A stretch of DNA of 43,265 bases, taken from positions 1 to 43,265 of the forward strand of contig JAAUTZ010000022.1 of the NCBI GenBank assembly GCA_012031225.1, written 5' to 3'. Under the pieces are notes generated by a model. It did not search any database, was not told the DNA's origin, and worked only from the letters and a program-made list of their open reading frames with translations. Made by a program: the position numbers and the translations under genes. The stretch is from Chloroflexaceae bacterium. GTDB lineage: Bacteria > Chloroflexota > Chloroflexia > Chloroflexales > Chloroflexaceae. Positions within the stretch are counted from its first letter, which is position 1. Each line of letters opens with the position of its first letter. This document shows positions 8,342 through 20,270 of the stretch, one piece after another.

Positions 8342-8794
8342 ATGTACTATCATATTTTGGTACCGCTCGATGGTTCGTCGCTTTCGGAGCAAACCCTGTT
8401 GCATGTTCGTGCGCTGGCAGAAGGGCGGAAAGACGTAAAAATTACCCTGATCCGGGCTGTGCCGCCGATCTACCCGACGGTGGTCGAATTTGGCATGGCG
8501 CATCACCCATCCGAGATGGAAGATGAGCTGCTGCGCCTTGAGAAAAGCGTGCAGGAATACCTCAGCGCGATTGCCCGCGAATTGGCGGCAGATGGGATGC
8601 AAGTGCAAACTGAACTCAGCCGCCTCGATCCGGGCGATGCAATTATGGATTATGCCGAGAATCACGGCGTAGACTTGATTGTCATTGCGACGCACGGGCG
8701 CAGTGGTATTGGGCGTTGGCTCTTGGGCAGTGTCACCCAGAAGGTGGTGCAGGCGGCACGGGTTCCGGTGTTAGTCATCCGCCCGACAGATTAG
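8342..8794 (+). CDS. universal stress protein, UspA family
   Basis: The 150-residue cytoplasmic protein is a single Usp domain. It starts HILVPLDGSSLSEQ and ends with the ATP-binding signature G-2x-G-9x-G(S/T), seen as GRSGIGRWLLGSVTQKVV, so it probably binds ATP and dimerises. I chose ATG 8342 because GGAGG at 8332-8336 lies six bases upstream; an in-frame start at 8267 would place coding sequence across the promoter. It is a single-gene unit followed by a hairpin. Proteins of this family aid survival under starvation and other stress; the trigger here is not visible. Confidence 0.92.
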   Translation: MYYHILVPLDGSSLSEQTLLHVRALAEGRKDVKITLIRAVPPIYPTVVEFGMAHHPSEMEDELLRLEKSVQEYLSAIARELAADGMQVQTELSRLDPGDAIMDYAENHGVDLIVIATHGRSGIGRWLLGSVTQKVVQAARVPVLVIRPTD

Positions 8795-8837
8795 CCCAGC
8801 GTCAAGCAGTTCAGCAGCAATTGCAGAGAGCCGCCGG

Positions 8838-8864
8838 ACGGGAACGGTGTTGAGCCGTTCCCGT
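8838..8864. terminator. perfect 10-bp hairpin after the stress-protein gene
   Basis: ACGGGAACGG and CCGTTCCCGT flank a 7-base loop between the converging stress-protein (ends 8794) and membrane-protein (ends 8904) genes. No T-tract follows on either strand. A bidirectional terminator is the likeliest role. Confidence 0.6.
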
Positions 8865-8903
8865 TGGGTAGGCTTCACGGCGCGGTGCTAGCATGGTGGG
8901 GCT

Positions 8904-10964
8904 TTAGAATGGCTCAATCGGGGGCAGGCGCAGCAGCATCGCATTCATCCACACCACCACCATCACCCATGCCACATAGCCAAACATCGCTACGACTACG
9001 CCTTGTGCGGCCCAGCCGCGCCGCCAGAGCGGAAGGGTGGCAAGGGCGGCAGCGACAAAAATTCCCCACGAAGAGAACATCAGCCAGCGCGTCGTGATCG
9101 AGTTGAGCGTAATAAGCGGCAAGATCGCTTGGCCAATACTGATCGCAAAGCAGGCAAGGATCAGCGGCACAAGCAACGGATGGCGCACCCGTAGCCGCCA
9201 GCCGAGCAAGCCCGCCGCCGCCAGCACGAGCGGGAAGAAGCCGAAATGGGTGATTGCCCCGCCATACCAAAGCGTCTGCAACGTCGCTGTGCGTGGGATT
9301 GGTGGGCGTTCGGTGACTTCGTTTAGCCCCTGTGTACTGACCCCGATGACTTGATCGGCAATCAGGTCGCTGAAGCCGCCATAGTAAAACAGCCCCACAA
9401 ACGCGAGGGCGGCGATCCCGGCACTGCCCAGCCAATAGAGCGCACCGCGCAGGGTAGCATCGTTGCGCCACTGCCACCACAGCACGGGCAGCAGGATGGC
9501 GGCTGCCGCCGTCAGGTTCAGGAACTGCCCAATGTGCCCCAGAAAGACATGCACCAGCAAGAACAGCACCACCCACCACCGCCACCACTCGCGCCGAAGG
9601 GGAAACCAGAACGCCACCACCGTGAACAGCAGCAGGGTGACCCACTGCCCCGCCACCTGTGTGGCAAACGCAAACCATGTGACCATGTGCCCGCCCGCTG
9701 TGAGGGCATACAGCAGCGCGGCAAGCAGGGCGAGTTGGTGGCTGTGCGTGGTGCGGGCGAGCAGCAGATAGATCAGTAGCACCGCGCTTGCCTCAAAGAT
9801 GCCGGACAGCACCGGAAACAGGGTGTAGATGTCGAAGCCCGCAAGGTAGAGCGGGGCAAGGCTTAGGTACAAGCCATTGGGGAAGGGGAACGGCAAGCCC
9901 CGATGTTGGGCGCGGATGTATATATCGCCCAAGACGGTCAGCGTGAAGCGATTGACGTGCAGTTGGAGATCACCGGGCATGGCATCCATGTAGAGCCGGG
10001 CGCCATACTTGACGGAGAAGCTCAACACGATCAGCAGCATGAGCCAGCGCAAGATCGAGACGGGCGGCAATAGCGCAAGGCGGCCCAGAAGCGGCGGTAC
10101 ACTCAGGCGCACCAGCCCCGCCGTTGCTGCCGTCAGCAGCACGAATTGCCCCACCCACGCATTGCCGAAGCCCAAGCGGGGCGCATTGACGAGCACCAGC
10201 AACGGGATCACAATAGCGAATGGGAGTAAGAGGAGCAAGGCGGTGCGGGCTGGAAAGAGGAGCATCCGCAGGATGAAGTAGAACGGGATCAGCCACAGCC
10301 CCCACGCCAACCAGAGCGCGATGCTGGGCAGCACCAAGCCATCGTCTGCGCTGATGCTGGCTATCGTCACCCAATTGCCCACCGCAATGCCCAGTTCATC
10401 GCGGGTATCGGTGGGGTTGCGCCAGCCATCGGTAAAGAGTTCCAGCCACAGCTCACCATCGCGCAATCCAGCAGAGGGTACGTAGAAGTGGTAGCGTGCG
10501 CCTTCCTGCCGTAGCGTGATCGGTTCCGGCGCGAGATCACCGATCTGGATTGTGAGGAGCGTGGGTGTTTCTGGGTTGAGCCATTGCGCGCGGTGCGATA
10601 CGATGTTGAAGCTGATAATGCTGCTGCGCTGCCCGATGCCGGGCACCACGATGGTGGATTGGGTGCGGGACCAACGCCACGTATTGCGCCCAAACGCATC
10701 TGCCGACTCCGCCGTGTTGAAGGCAAACAACGAGGGCAGATCGCTGTTTGGTCCGCGTTCTTTGCCCGCCTTGAAGGTATACGCAAAGGGGATCTGGGTG
10801 GCTACAAAGAGTACCAGCAAAGCGATACCACTGAGCAGCACAGGCCGCCAATCGAGCAGGCTGCGGAGTGCATCGCCCAACCCAGCCGAGATCTGGGTGC
10901 GTGTGCTGGGTGGCAGCGTTGCCGTTGGTGATATACGTGGCGGAGCAACCGATGGCTCATGCAT
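8904..10964 (-). CDS. large polytopic membrane protein, GT-C-like, function unknown
   Basis: The 686-residue protein has a short Pro/Thr-rich cytoplasmic N-terminus, one membrane segment (LLSGIALLVLFVATQIPFAY), an extracytoplasmic beta-rich stretch of about 150 residues, then roughly a dozen membrane helices. A loop after the middle helices carries MPGDLQLHVNRFT, whose acidic residue recalls the first-loop Asp of GT-C glycosyltransferases that use lipid-linked sugars. That resemblance is weak. I chose ATG 10964 because a TATAAT box lies just upstream and the longer frame to 11048 would cross the divergent promoter. It is probably a single-gene unit involved in envelope chemistry, but no substrate can be assigned. 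Confidence 0.7.
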   Translation of the reverse strand: MHEPSVAPPRISPTATLPPSTRTQISAGLGDALRSLLDWRPVLLSGIALLVLFVATQIPFAYTFKAGKERGPNSDLPSLFAFNTAESADAFGRNTWRWSRTQSTIVVPGIGQRSSIISFNIVSHRAQWLNPETPTLLTIQIGDLAPEPITLRQEGARYHFYVPSAGLRDGELWLELFTDGWRNPTDTRDELGIAVGNWVTIASISADDGLVLPSIALWLAWGLWLIPFYFILRMLLFPARTALLLLLPFAIVIPLLVLVNAPRLGFGNAWVGQFVLLTAATAGLVRLSVPPLLGRLALLPPVSILRWLMLLIVLSFSVKYGARLYMDAMPGDLQLHVNRFTLTVLGDIYIRAQHRGLPFPFPNGLYLSLAPLYLAGFDIYTLFPVLSGIFEASAVLLIYLLLARTTHSHQLALLAALLYALTAGGHMVTWFAFATQVAGQWVTLLLFTVVAFWFPLRREWWRWWVVLFLLVHVFLGHIGQFLNLTAAAAILLPVLWWQWRNDATLRGALYWLGSAGIAALAFVGLFYYGGFSDLIADQVIGVSTQGLNEVTERPPIPRTATLQTLWYGGAITHFGFFPLVLAAAGLLGWRLRVRHPLLVPLILACFAISIGQAILPLITLNSITTRWLMFSSWGIFVAAALATLPLWRRGWAAQGVVVAMFGYVAWVMVVVWMNAMLLRLPPIEPF

Positions 10965-10970
10965 GGCGAT

Positions 10971-10976
10971 ATTATA
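10971..10976 (-). promoter_or_regulatory. -10 box placing transcription start at the ATG (leaderless candidate)
   Basis: A perfect TATAAT on the - strand ends seven bases before the ATG at 10964, so the transcript should begin at or within a base or two of the start codon. No convincing -35 box is seen 16-18 bases upstream. Confidence 0.45.
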
Positions 10977-11003
10977 CCGCAGGAATCGGTGGGTGTGGTG
11001 CAT

Positions 11004-11032
11004 TTGCCACGCGCCCCACTTTTCGCTAGAAT
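11004..11032 (+). promoter_or_regulatory. sigma70-type promoter of the EamA transporter
   Basis: TTGCCA (11004-11009) and TAGAAT (11027-11032) are 17 bases apart, each five of six to consensus. The start is expected near 11039. The site is back-to-back with the promoter of the divergent membrane protein. Confidence 0.65.
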
Positions 11033-11071
11033 ACAAAGGGGCGAGCAAGGGCTTGCCCCGCCAGAGGAATT

Positions 11072-11965
11072 ATGCAACTGCTCTTTCTTGTGCTGCTCGG
11101 TGCGCTGTGGGGCGCATCGTTTCTGTTTATCAAAATCGGCTTGGAAAGCTACGGCCCAATGACGCTGGTGGTGTTCCGCCTGCTTGGGGCGGGCGTGATC
11201 TTGTACGCTGTGATGCGGATGCAGGGGCATCGCTTGCCGCGCTCGCGCCACATCTGGCGGGCAATGGGCATTGTTGGCGTAGTTGGCCTCGCGTTGCCCT
11301 TCTCCCTGATCGGCTGGGGCGAACAGTACATCACGAGCAGCCTTGCCGCAATCCTGATCTCGACTACGCCGCTCTTTACGCTGATGCTTGTCACCCTCGT
11401 GACCCACGATGAGCAGTTCAGCTTGCCGCGCCTCATCGGTGCGCTGATCGGGTTCAGTGGGGTGCTGGTGGCGGTGGGCATCGGCCCCGATCTGCTGGTC
11501 ATCCGCAATCTGCTGGCCGTGCTGGCCGTGAGCGCAGCTGCGCTGTGTTATGCCATCACCGCGATCCTTGCCAAACGCGCCTTTCAAGGCACGGCCCCGA
11601 TTGTCACCGCAGTGGGCACGATGTTGGCGGGCTTGGTGGTTATCCTGCCGCTTGCGATCCTGATCGAAGGTACACCTACGCTCAGCCCAACGCGCCCCGC
11701 CCTCGTCGGGATGATTGGCTTGACGCTGCTCAGCACGGCACTGGCGTATATGCTCTACTACTGGCTCCTCGCCAAGCTGGGTGCATCGCGCACCACGATG
11801 GTCACGTATCTCATTCCCTCGTTTGCGCTTGTCTACGCTTGGCTCTGGCTCCGTGAGCCAATCGGCTGGCACACACTGGCCGGCTTGCTGCTCGTCTTTA
11901 GTGGGATCATGCTGGCGAATGGGGTCTTCACGCGCATGCTGCGTCGCCCGCCTGCACCCGCCTAG
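11072..11965 (+). CDS. EamA-family (DMT) transporter
   Basis: The 297-residue inner-membrane protein has ten predicted helices in two homologous EamA halves (about 1-130 and 145-290). The first begins LLGALWGASFLFIKIGLESY and the second SAAALCYAITAILAKRAF. Members of the drug/metabolite transporter superfamily export or exchange metabolites such as amino acids. The substrate cannot be read from sequence. AGAGGA precedes the ATG. Its stop overlaps radC by four bases tail-to-tail. Confidence 0.88.
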   Translation: MQLLFLVLLGALWGASFLFIKIGLESYGPMTLVVFRLLGAGVILYAVMRMQGHRLPRSRHIWRAMGIVGVVGLALPFSLIGWGEQYITSSLAAILISTTPLFTLMLVTLVTHDEQFSLPRLIGALIGFSGVLVAVGIGPDLLVIRNLLAVLAVSAAALCYAITAILAKRAFQGTAPIVTAVGTMLAGLVVILPLAILIEGTPTLSPTRPALVGMIGLTLLSTALAYMLYYWLLAKLGASRTTMVTYLIPSFALVYAWLWLREPIGWHTLAGLLLVFSGIMLANGVFTRMLRRPPAPA

Positions 11966-12660
11966 AAGCCACCGATCCCACCTTCGCGCAGGCTGACATA
12001 CCGACCATGCCCGATAATCAAGTGATCCAGCACGTCAATATCCAGCAACTGCCCCGCCTGCAACAGTTGCCGATTGACCTGTAGATCATCCTGCGAGGGC
12101 GAAGGATCGCCGCTAGGGTGATTGTGGGCGAGGATGATCGCTGCGCTATTGATCTTGATTGCCTCTTTGAATACCTCGCCCACGCGCAAGCCAGCCGAAT
12201 TGAGGGTGCCAACATAGACTGTTTGGATTTTGACCACGCGGTTGCGCGTATCAAGGCAAACCGCCTTGAGATGCTCCTGATCGAGGTGGCTCAGCTCGAT
12301 CTGCATCAGTTGGGCAACATCGCTCGGCGAGCGAATCTGCACGCGCTCGGTGAAGCTCAACATTGCCAGCCGCCGCCCGATCTCCAGTGCCGCCTTCAGT
12401 TGGGCTGCTTTCGCTTCGCCCATGCCGTGCTGGTCGCGGAGGCTCTGAAACGAGGACTGTTGCAAGCCGCGCCAGCCCTCGCGTTCGCGCAGCAGCTGCT
12501 GGGACAGCTGCACCACATTCAGCCCGCTCACCCCCGTCCGCAGTAAGATCGCCAGCAACTCCGCATCCGAGAGCGACTCCGCGCCGTAATCGCGCAAGCG
12601 TTCGCGGGGGCGTTCGTGGTCAGGCATTTCACGTATTCGCACATGATACACCGCTGTCAT
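11962..12660 (-). CDS. radC: RadC-family JAB/MPN protein
   Basis: The 232-residue protein has an N-terminal helix-hairpin-helix-like part (RLRDYGAESLSDAELLAILLRTG) and a C-terminal JAB1/MPN metal-binding domain with H179-x-H181-P-S-G-x-x-x-P-S and a following aspartate (HNHPSGDPSPSQDD). Despite the name, a role in DNA repair is not proven for the family. GAGGAG lies eight bases before the ATG. No partner gene is adjacent. Confidence 0.92.
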   Translation of the reverse strand: MTAVYHVRIREMPDHERPRERLRDYGAESLSDAELLAILLRTGVSGLNVVQLSQQLLREREGWRGLQQSSFQSLRDQHGMGEAKAAQLKAALEIGRRLAMLSFTERVQIRSPSDVAQLMQIELSHLDQEHLKAVCLDTRNRVVKIQTVYVGTLNSAGLRVGEVFKEAIKINSAAIILAHNHPSGDPSPSQDDLQVNRQLLQAGQLLDIDVLDHLIIGHGRYVSLREGGIGGF

Positions 12661-12767
12661 TGGCTCTGCTCCTCGTATACCTCAGGGCTTGCCCGCAGTG
12701 GGCTGCTCTTTGCAGCATACCAGAAAGGCGGTGTACAAATGTACCTTCGCTAGAATCGGGGCGGATG

Positions 12768-12791
12768 GATCCCCTGATCCCCTGATCCCCT
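12768..12791 (+). repeat. three tandem copies of GATCCCCT
   Basis: An 8-bp unit is repeated three times without error between radC and ribY, followed by TCACCTGACCC. The same CCCCTGAT word occurs in the inverted repeat at 29447-29552. Confidence 0.8.
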
Positions 12792-12817
12792 GTCACCTGA
12801 CCCTTGACCGCTGCGCC

Positions 12818-13831
12818 CTACTCCACAAACGCATTCGTATACGCCTGCTCGACTTCAATCGGGCTTTGGAGCAAGTTGAGATCGAGCAAGAATTGGTGTG
12901 ACTCGGCCCACATTGTTTCGGGCATTGCGCCGAGCCGCGGGCTTGTCCAGTAGGGCAGGCTCTCTTGCAAAACCACCCGCTCAAATTCAGGCGTACTCAG
13001 ATTGGCTTCTGGAATGAACGCAAGGCTGATCTCGAAGGCCTCATCGGGGTTCTCCAGCGTGTCGCGTAGCCCGCGCATCGAAGCCTCCACAAAACCTTGC
13101 ACCAATTCGGGGCGTTCGGCAATCAGCTGCTCACTCACGATCAGCCCATCCGCCACCAGCGGGAAAAAGTCTGCCACGCGCAAGACACTTGCGCCACCGG
13201 TTGCTTCGCGCAGGCGGACTGGCTCGTTCATGGCATAGCCAGCGGCAATATCTATGCTATCCTCCAGCACCAGCTGGAACTGGCTAAAGCCAACTTCCTG
13301 CACATTCAGGTCGCGCTCCTGCTGATCGCTGGCGTAGAGCAGGGCTAGCAGCGCGTAGTAGCTTGCGCCGAAGCGGCCCGGAATGCCGATCTGTAGCCCT
13401 TGTAGATCCGTCGGGCTAGCGAGTTGCACATCCTCTTTGCCAAAGAAAACCACTGGAAACTGTTGGTATTGCTGCATCACCATTTGCACCGGAATGCCCT
13501 GCTGCCGCGCCAGCATCACTGACAGCCCGCTGCCGTGCGCGAAGATCGGCGCATCGGCCGGAGCGGTTGCAGCGCGTTGAATCGTATCGGTCTCAAAGTT
13601 GTAGTCGAACACCACATCAAGGCCCACCTCACGGTAGTAGCCCTTCTGCTGGGCCACATAGAATGGCGCGAACTGCACATTCGGAATGTACGACAGGGCC
13701 AGCGTCACGGTGGTTAGCTCTGGCTCGGTTGGGTTTGCCGGAGCTGCCGGAGCCGCGCCGCCACATGCCACCAATATCAACACGAGACCTAACAGGAGGC
13801 TGTGCTGAAGCATCATCTTAACCTTAAGCAT
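12818..13831 (-). CDS. ribY: riboflavin ABC transporter substrate-binding lipoprotein
   Basis: The 337-residue protein starts with a lipoprotein signal (LLLGLVLILVAC, lipid-modified Cys about residue 23) and an Ala/Pro linker, then an NMT1/THI5-like periplasmic-type binding domain (LALSYIPNVQFAPFYVAQQK, KGYYREVGLDV). This fold serves pyrimidine precursors, taurine and riboflavin. The FMN riboswitch at the head of the operon and the adjacent permease point to riboflavin (RibY of RibXY, known from Chloroflexi). The operon carries no ATPase gene, as is usual for ribXY. It ends the transcript that starts near 15161. Confidence 0.85.
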   Translation of the reverse strand: MLKVKMMLQHSLLLGLVLILVACGGAAPAAPANPTEPELTTVTLALSYIPNVQFAPFYVAQQKGYYREVGLDVVFDYNFETDTIQRAATAPADAPIFAHGSGLSVMLARQQGIPVQMVMQQYQQFPVVFFGKEDVQLASPTDLQGLQIGIPGRFGASYYALLALLYASDQQERDLNVQEVGFSQFQLVLEDSIDIAAGYAMNEPVRLREATGGASVLRVADFFPLVADGLIVSEQLIAERPELVQGFVEASMRGLRDTLENPDEAFEISLAFIPEANLSTPEFERVVLQESLPYWTSPRLGAMPETMWAESHQFLLDLNLLQSPIEVEQAYTNAFVE

Positions 13832-13915
13832 ACGTACATCTTCTCCTTTTTTAGCTGTACAAACTATAGCTGCGTCGTTGACACGCCTTGCCGATGCGCC
13901 GTCATACGGGTGGGT

Positions 13916-14821
13916 TTAATCCGACCAGTGAACGATAACCCGCTCAAGCCACTCTACCACTTGGTACAGAGTGAGCGTGATAATAACGAGCGTGAGGATC
14001 GCCACAAACATCAGGGGTGTATCGAATAGGCCCCGCGCAATGTTGATCAGTGCGCCTAAGCCATCGCGCCCCGCCACAAATTCACCGACCACCGCGCCGG
14101 TGGTGGCGAGGGCCAAGCCGGTGCGAATGCCAGCAAACATCACCGGCAGCGCAAGTGGGAATTCGACATAACGCACCATCTGCCAGCGCGAAGCCCCACT
14201 GATCAGGGCCATCTCGCGTAGCTCACGCGGGATCTGACGCAGCGCAACCAGCGTACTCATGAGGATCGGGAAGAAGGTGATCAAGGCCGCAACCAGTATC
14301 TTGGCGTGGATGCCCGTGCCAAACCAGAGGATCAGCAGCGGCGCAATGGCAATGATCGGCACCGCTTGCGAGGCAGCTAGGAGCGGTGCGGTGGCGCGTT
14401 CGAGCCAGCGCAGCCGGAACAGCAAGTAGCCGAGTAGCGTGCCTGCAAGAAGTGCTAACGCAAAGCCGCCGAGTGCTTCCGTCAACGTTACGAGCGTGTG
14501 GTGGAGCAGTAGCCCATTGCTTGCGGCACCGATAAACCGGTGCAGCACGAGTAGCGGTGAAGGGAGCGTGTAGGGCTGGTAGCCGCCGATCCATACGAGC
14601 AGCTGCCACCCCAGCACCACTAACACGAGTGCGAGCGGAAAGCTGAAGCGATTCCGCCAGCCCTGCCCGCGTTTACGCCGCATCGGGTGCAGGGCGTGTG
14701 CTGACTGATCCGTTAGGGGCGACTGGGCTGATTGTACCGACTGGGCTGATTGTACCGACTGCGCCGACTGCGCCGACTGTCCGTGTAGTGTGGGGACGAT
14801 TTGCTGCGTGGGTTGCTGCAT
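13916..14821 (-). CDS. ribX: riboflavin ABC transporter permease
   Basis: The 301-residue inner-membrane protein has about six helices of the BPD_transp_1 family and the cytoplasmic EAA-type loop that contacts an ATPase (EMALISGASRWQMVRYVEFP). The N-terminus is a Gln-Ser-Ala/Val repeat from in-phase 9-bp units. AAGGAG at 14833-14838 lies eleven bases upstream of the ATG, supporting this start; Met47 (MRRKRG) is an alternative. The gene follows the FMN riboswitch and precedes ribY by 84 bases. Regulation is probably repression when FMN is abundant. The ATPase must be supplied from elsewhere. Confidence 0.85.
   Translation of the reverse strand: MQQPTQQIVPTLHGQSAQSAQSVQSAQSVQSAQSPLTDQSAHALHPMRRKRGQGWRNRFSFPLALVLVVLGWQLLVWIGGYQPYTLPSPLLVLHRFIGAASNGLLLHHTLVTLTEALGGFALALLAGTLLGYLLFRLRWLERATAPLLAASQAVPIIAIAPLLILWFGTGIHAKILVAALITFFPILMSTLVALRQIPRELREMALISGASRWQMVRYVEFPLALPVMFAGIRTGLALATTGAVVGEFVAGRDGLGALINIARGLFDTPLMFVAILTLVIITLTLYQVVEWLERVIVHWSD
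14721..14774 (-). repeat. 9/18-bp tandem repeat coding the Gln-Ser N-terminus of RibX
   Basis: Two perfect 18-bp copies (GACTGGGCTGATTGTACC on the + strand) are followed by two copies of GACTGCGCC. The period is a multiple of three, so copy-number changes keep the frame and only lengthen or shorten the QSA/QSV repeat. Confidence 0.85.
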
Positions 14822-14856
14822 GGGTGTGCCCGCTCCTTCTGCTCAAGCTGCTCAGT

Positions 14857-14905
14857 GGCTTCGGGGGCAACACAATGCCCCGAAGCCAGCTATTCTTCGG
14901 GGCAT
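14857..14905 (-). promoter_or_regulatory. mutually exclusive leader hairpins before ribX
   Basis: In transcription order there are three segments: A ATGCCCCGAAG (14905-14895), B GGCTTCGGGGCAT (14887-14875) and C TGCCCCCGAAGCC (14869-14857). B can pair with A (11 perfect bp, 9-base loop) or with C (12 bp with one bulged G). The two hairpins exclude each other, as in an expression platform, and C ends about 19 bases before the ribX ribosome-binding site. Neither is followed by a T-tract. Confidence 0.6.
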
Positions 14906-14964
14906 ACAAATGCCATGCAGATGGATACAGCACCGCAGCACAGGCAGGAATATGCCCATGATAT

Positions 14965-14996
14965 GGCATACTGCTATGCAGCAGCATAGGTATGCC
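14965..14996 (-). promoter_or_regulatory. strong hairpin between FMN aptamer and expression platform
   Basis: GGCATAC...GTATGCC (7 bp) encloses CTATGC-AGCA-GCATAG (6 bp), with a two-base bulge, giving a 13-bp stem. It lies 25 bases downstream of the aptamer in the leader. Its role is unknown. Confidence 0.5.
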
Positions 14997-15020
14997 GCAT
15001 GGCACGCCTTGCTGTATACC

Positions 15021-15145
15021 AACCTTCTTCCATCCAGACTGTTACGGTCGGCTTCGGAATCACACCGGAATCCTGCCTTGCGGCTCGCGGGCTACCCCTG
15101 AAGGAGATTACCGCCGATCGGGAATTGCACCCTGCCCCGAAGGTT
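15021..15145 (-). promoter_or_regulatory. FMN riboswitch (RFN element)
   Basis: The - strand carries the conserved RFN blocks in order: CTTCGGGGCAGGGTG, AATTCCCGATCGGCGGTAAT, AGCCCGCGAGCC, GATTCCGGTGTGATTCCGAA and GCCGACCGTAACAGTCTGG. P1 closes perfectly between AACCTTC (15145-15139) and GAAGGTT (15027-15021). The aptamer binds flavin mononucleotide and controls ribX-ribY downstream. A TPP riboswitch was considered because of the THI5-like protein but its signature is absent. Confidence 0.95.
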
Positions 15146-15167
15146 ACGTGTATTTAGATTGCCTATC

Positions 15168-15196
15168 ACGATAGCACAGGCACGGGGGTCTGTCAA
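15168..15196 (-). promoter_or_regulatory. promoter of the riboswitch-ribX-ribY transcript
   Basis: On the - strand a perfect TTGACA (15196-15191) and TATCGT (15173-15168) are 17 bases apart. The start is expected near 15161, about 16 bases before the first strand of the FMN aptamer. Confidence 0.7.
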
Positions 15197-15236
15197 GATT
15201 ACCCCCAAAAGGGCGCGTCACCTGCCCCAAATCAAA

Positions 15237-15264
15237 CGGCGTGAGGCTCATCTGCCCCACGCCG
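15237..15264 (-). terminator. terminator of the rpoB-rpoC transcript
   Basis: CGGCGTG and CACGCCG flank a loop in which GG/CC can extend the stem; on the - strand GTTTGATTT follows. It lies 60 bases past the rpoC stop. Two CTAGGATTGG copies lie between the stop and the hairpin. Confidence 0.6.
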
Positions 15265-15325
15265 CGCCTATGCATTAGGATCTCTAGGATTGGCTAGGAT
15301 TGGCTAGCACAGGCTAGCCTTGGCC

Positions 15326-20197
<4,872 letters not shown>

Positions 20198-20224
20198 TGA
20201 TTTCTCCCGCTAGAGATCACAAGA

Positions 20225-20258
20225 TAGGGCGGGCTATGCCAGTTGGACAGCCCGCCTA
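20225..20258 (-). other. hairpin in the rpoB-rpoC gap
   Basis: TAGGGCGGGCT and AGCCCGCCTA pair over a 13-base loop, with one bulged G. The hairpin covers most of the 73-base gap between rpoB and rpoC. It could process the transcript or attenuate it between the two genes. Confidence 0.5.
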
Positions 20259-20270
20259 TGCCCGCACTCG

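Noticed and set aside
14721-14774. CRISPR-like array
   Set aside because: The 9/18-bp units are contiguous, have no spacers and lie inside ribX; no cas genes are present.
15021-15145. TPP riboswitch upstream of a THI5-like binding protein
   Set aside because: The conserved blocks are those of the FMN aptamer; the CUGAGA and CCUGAUCUGG blocks of the TPP aptamer are absent.
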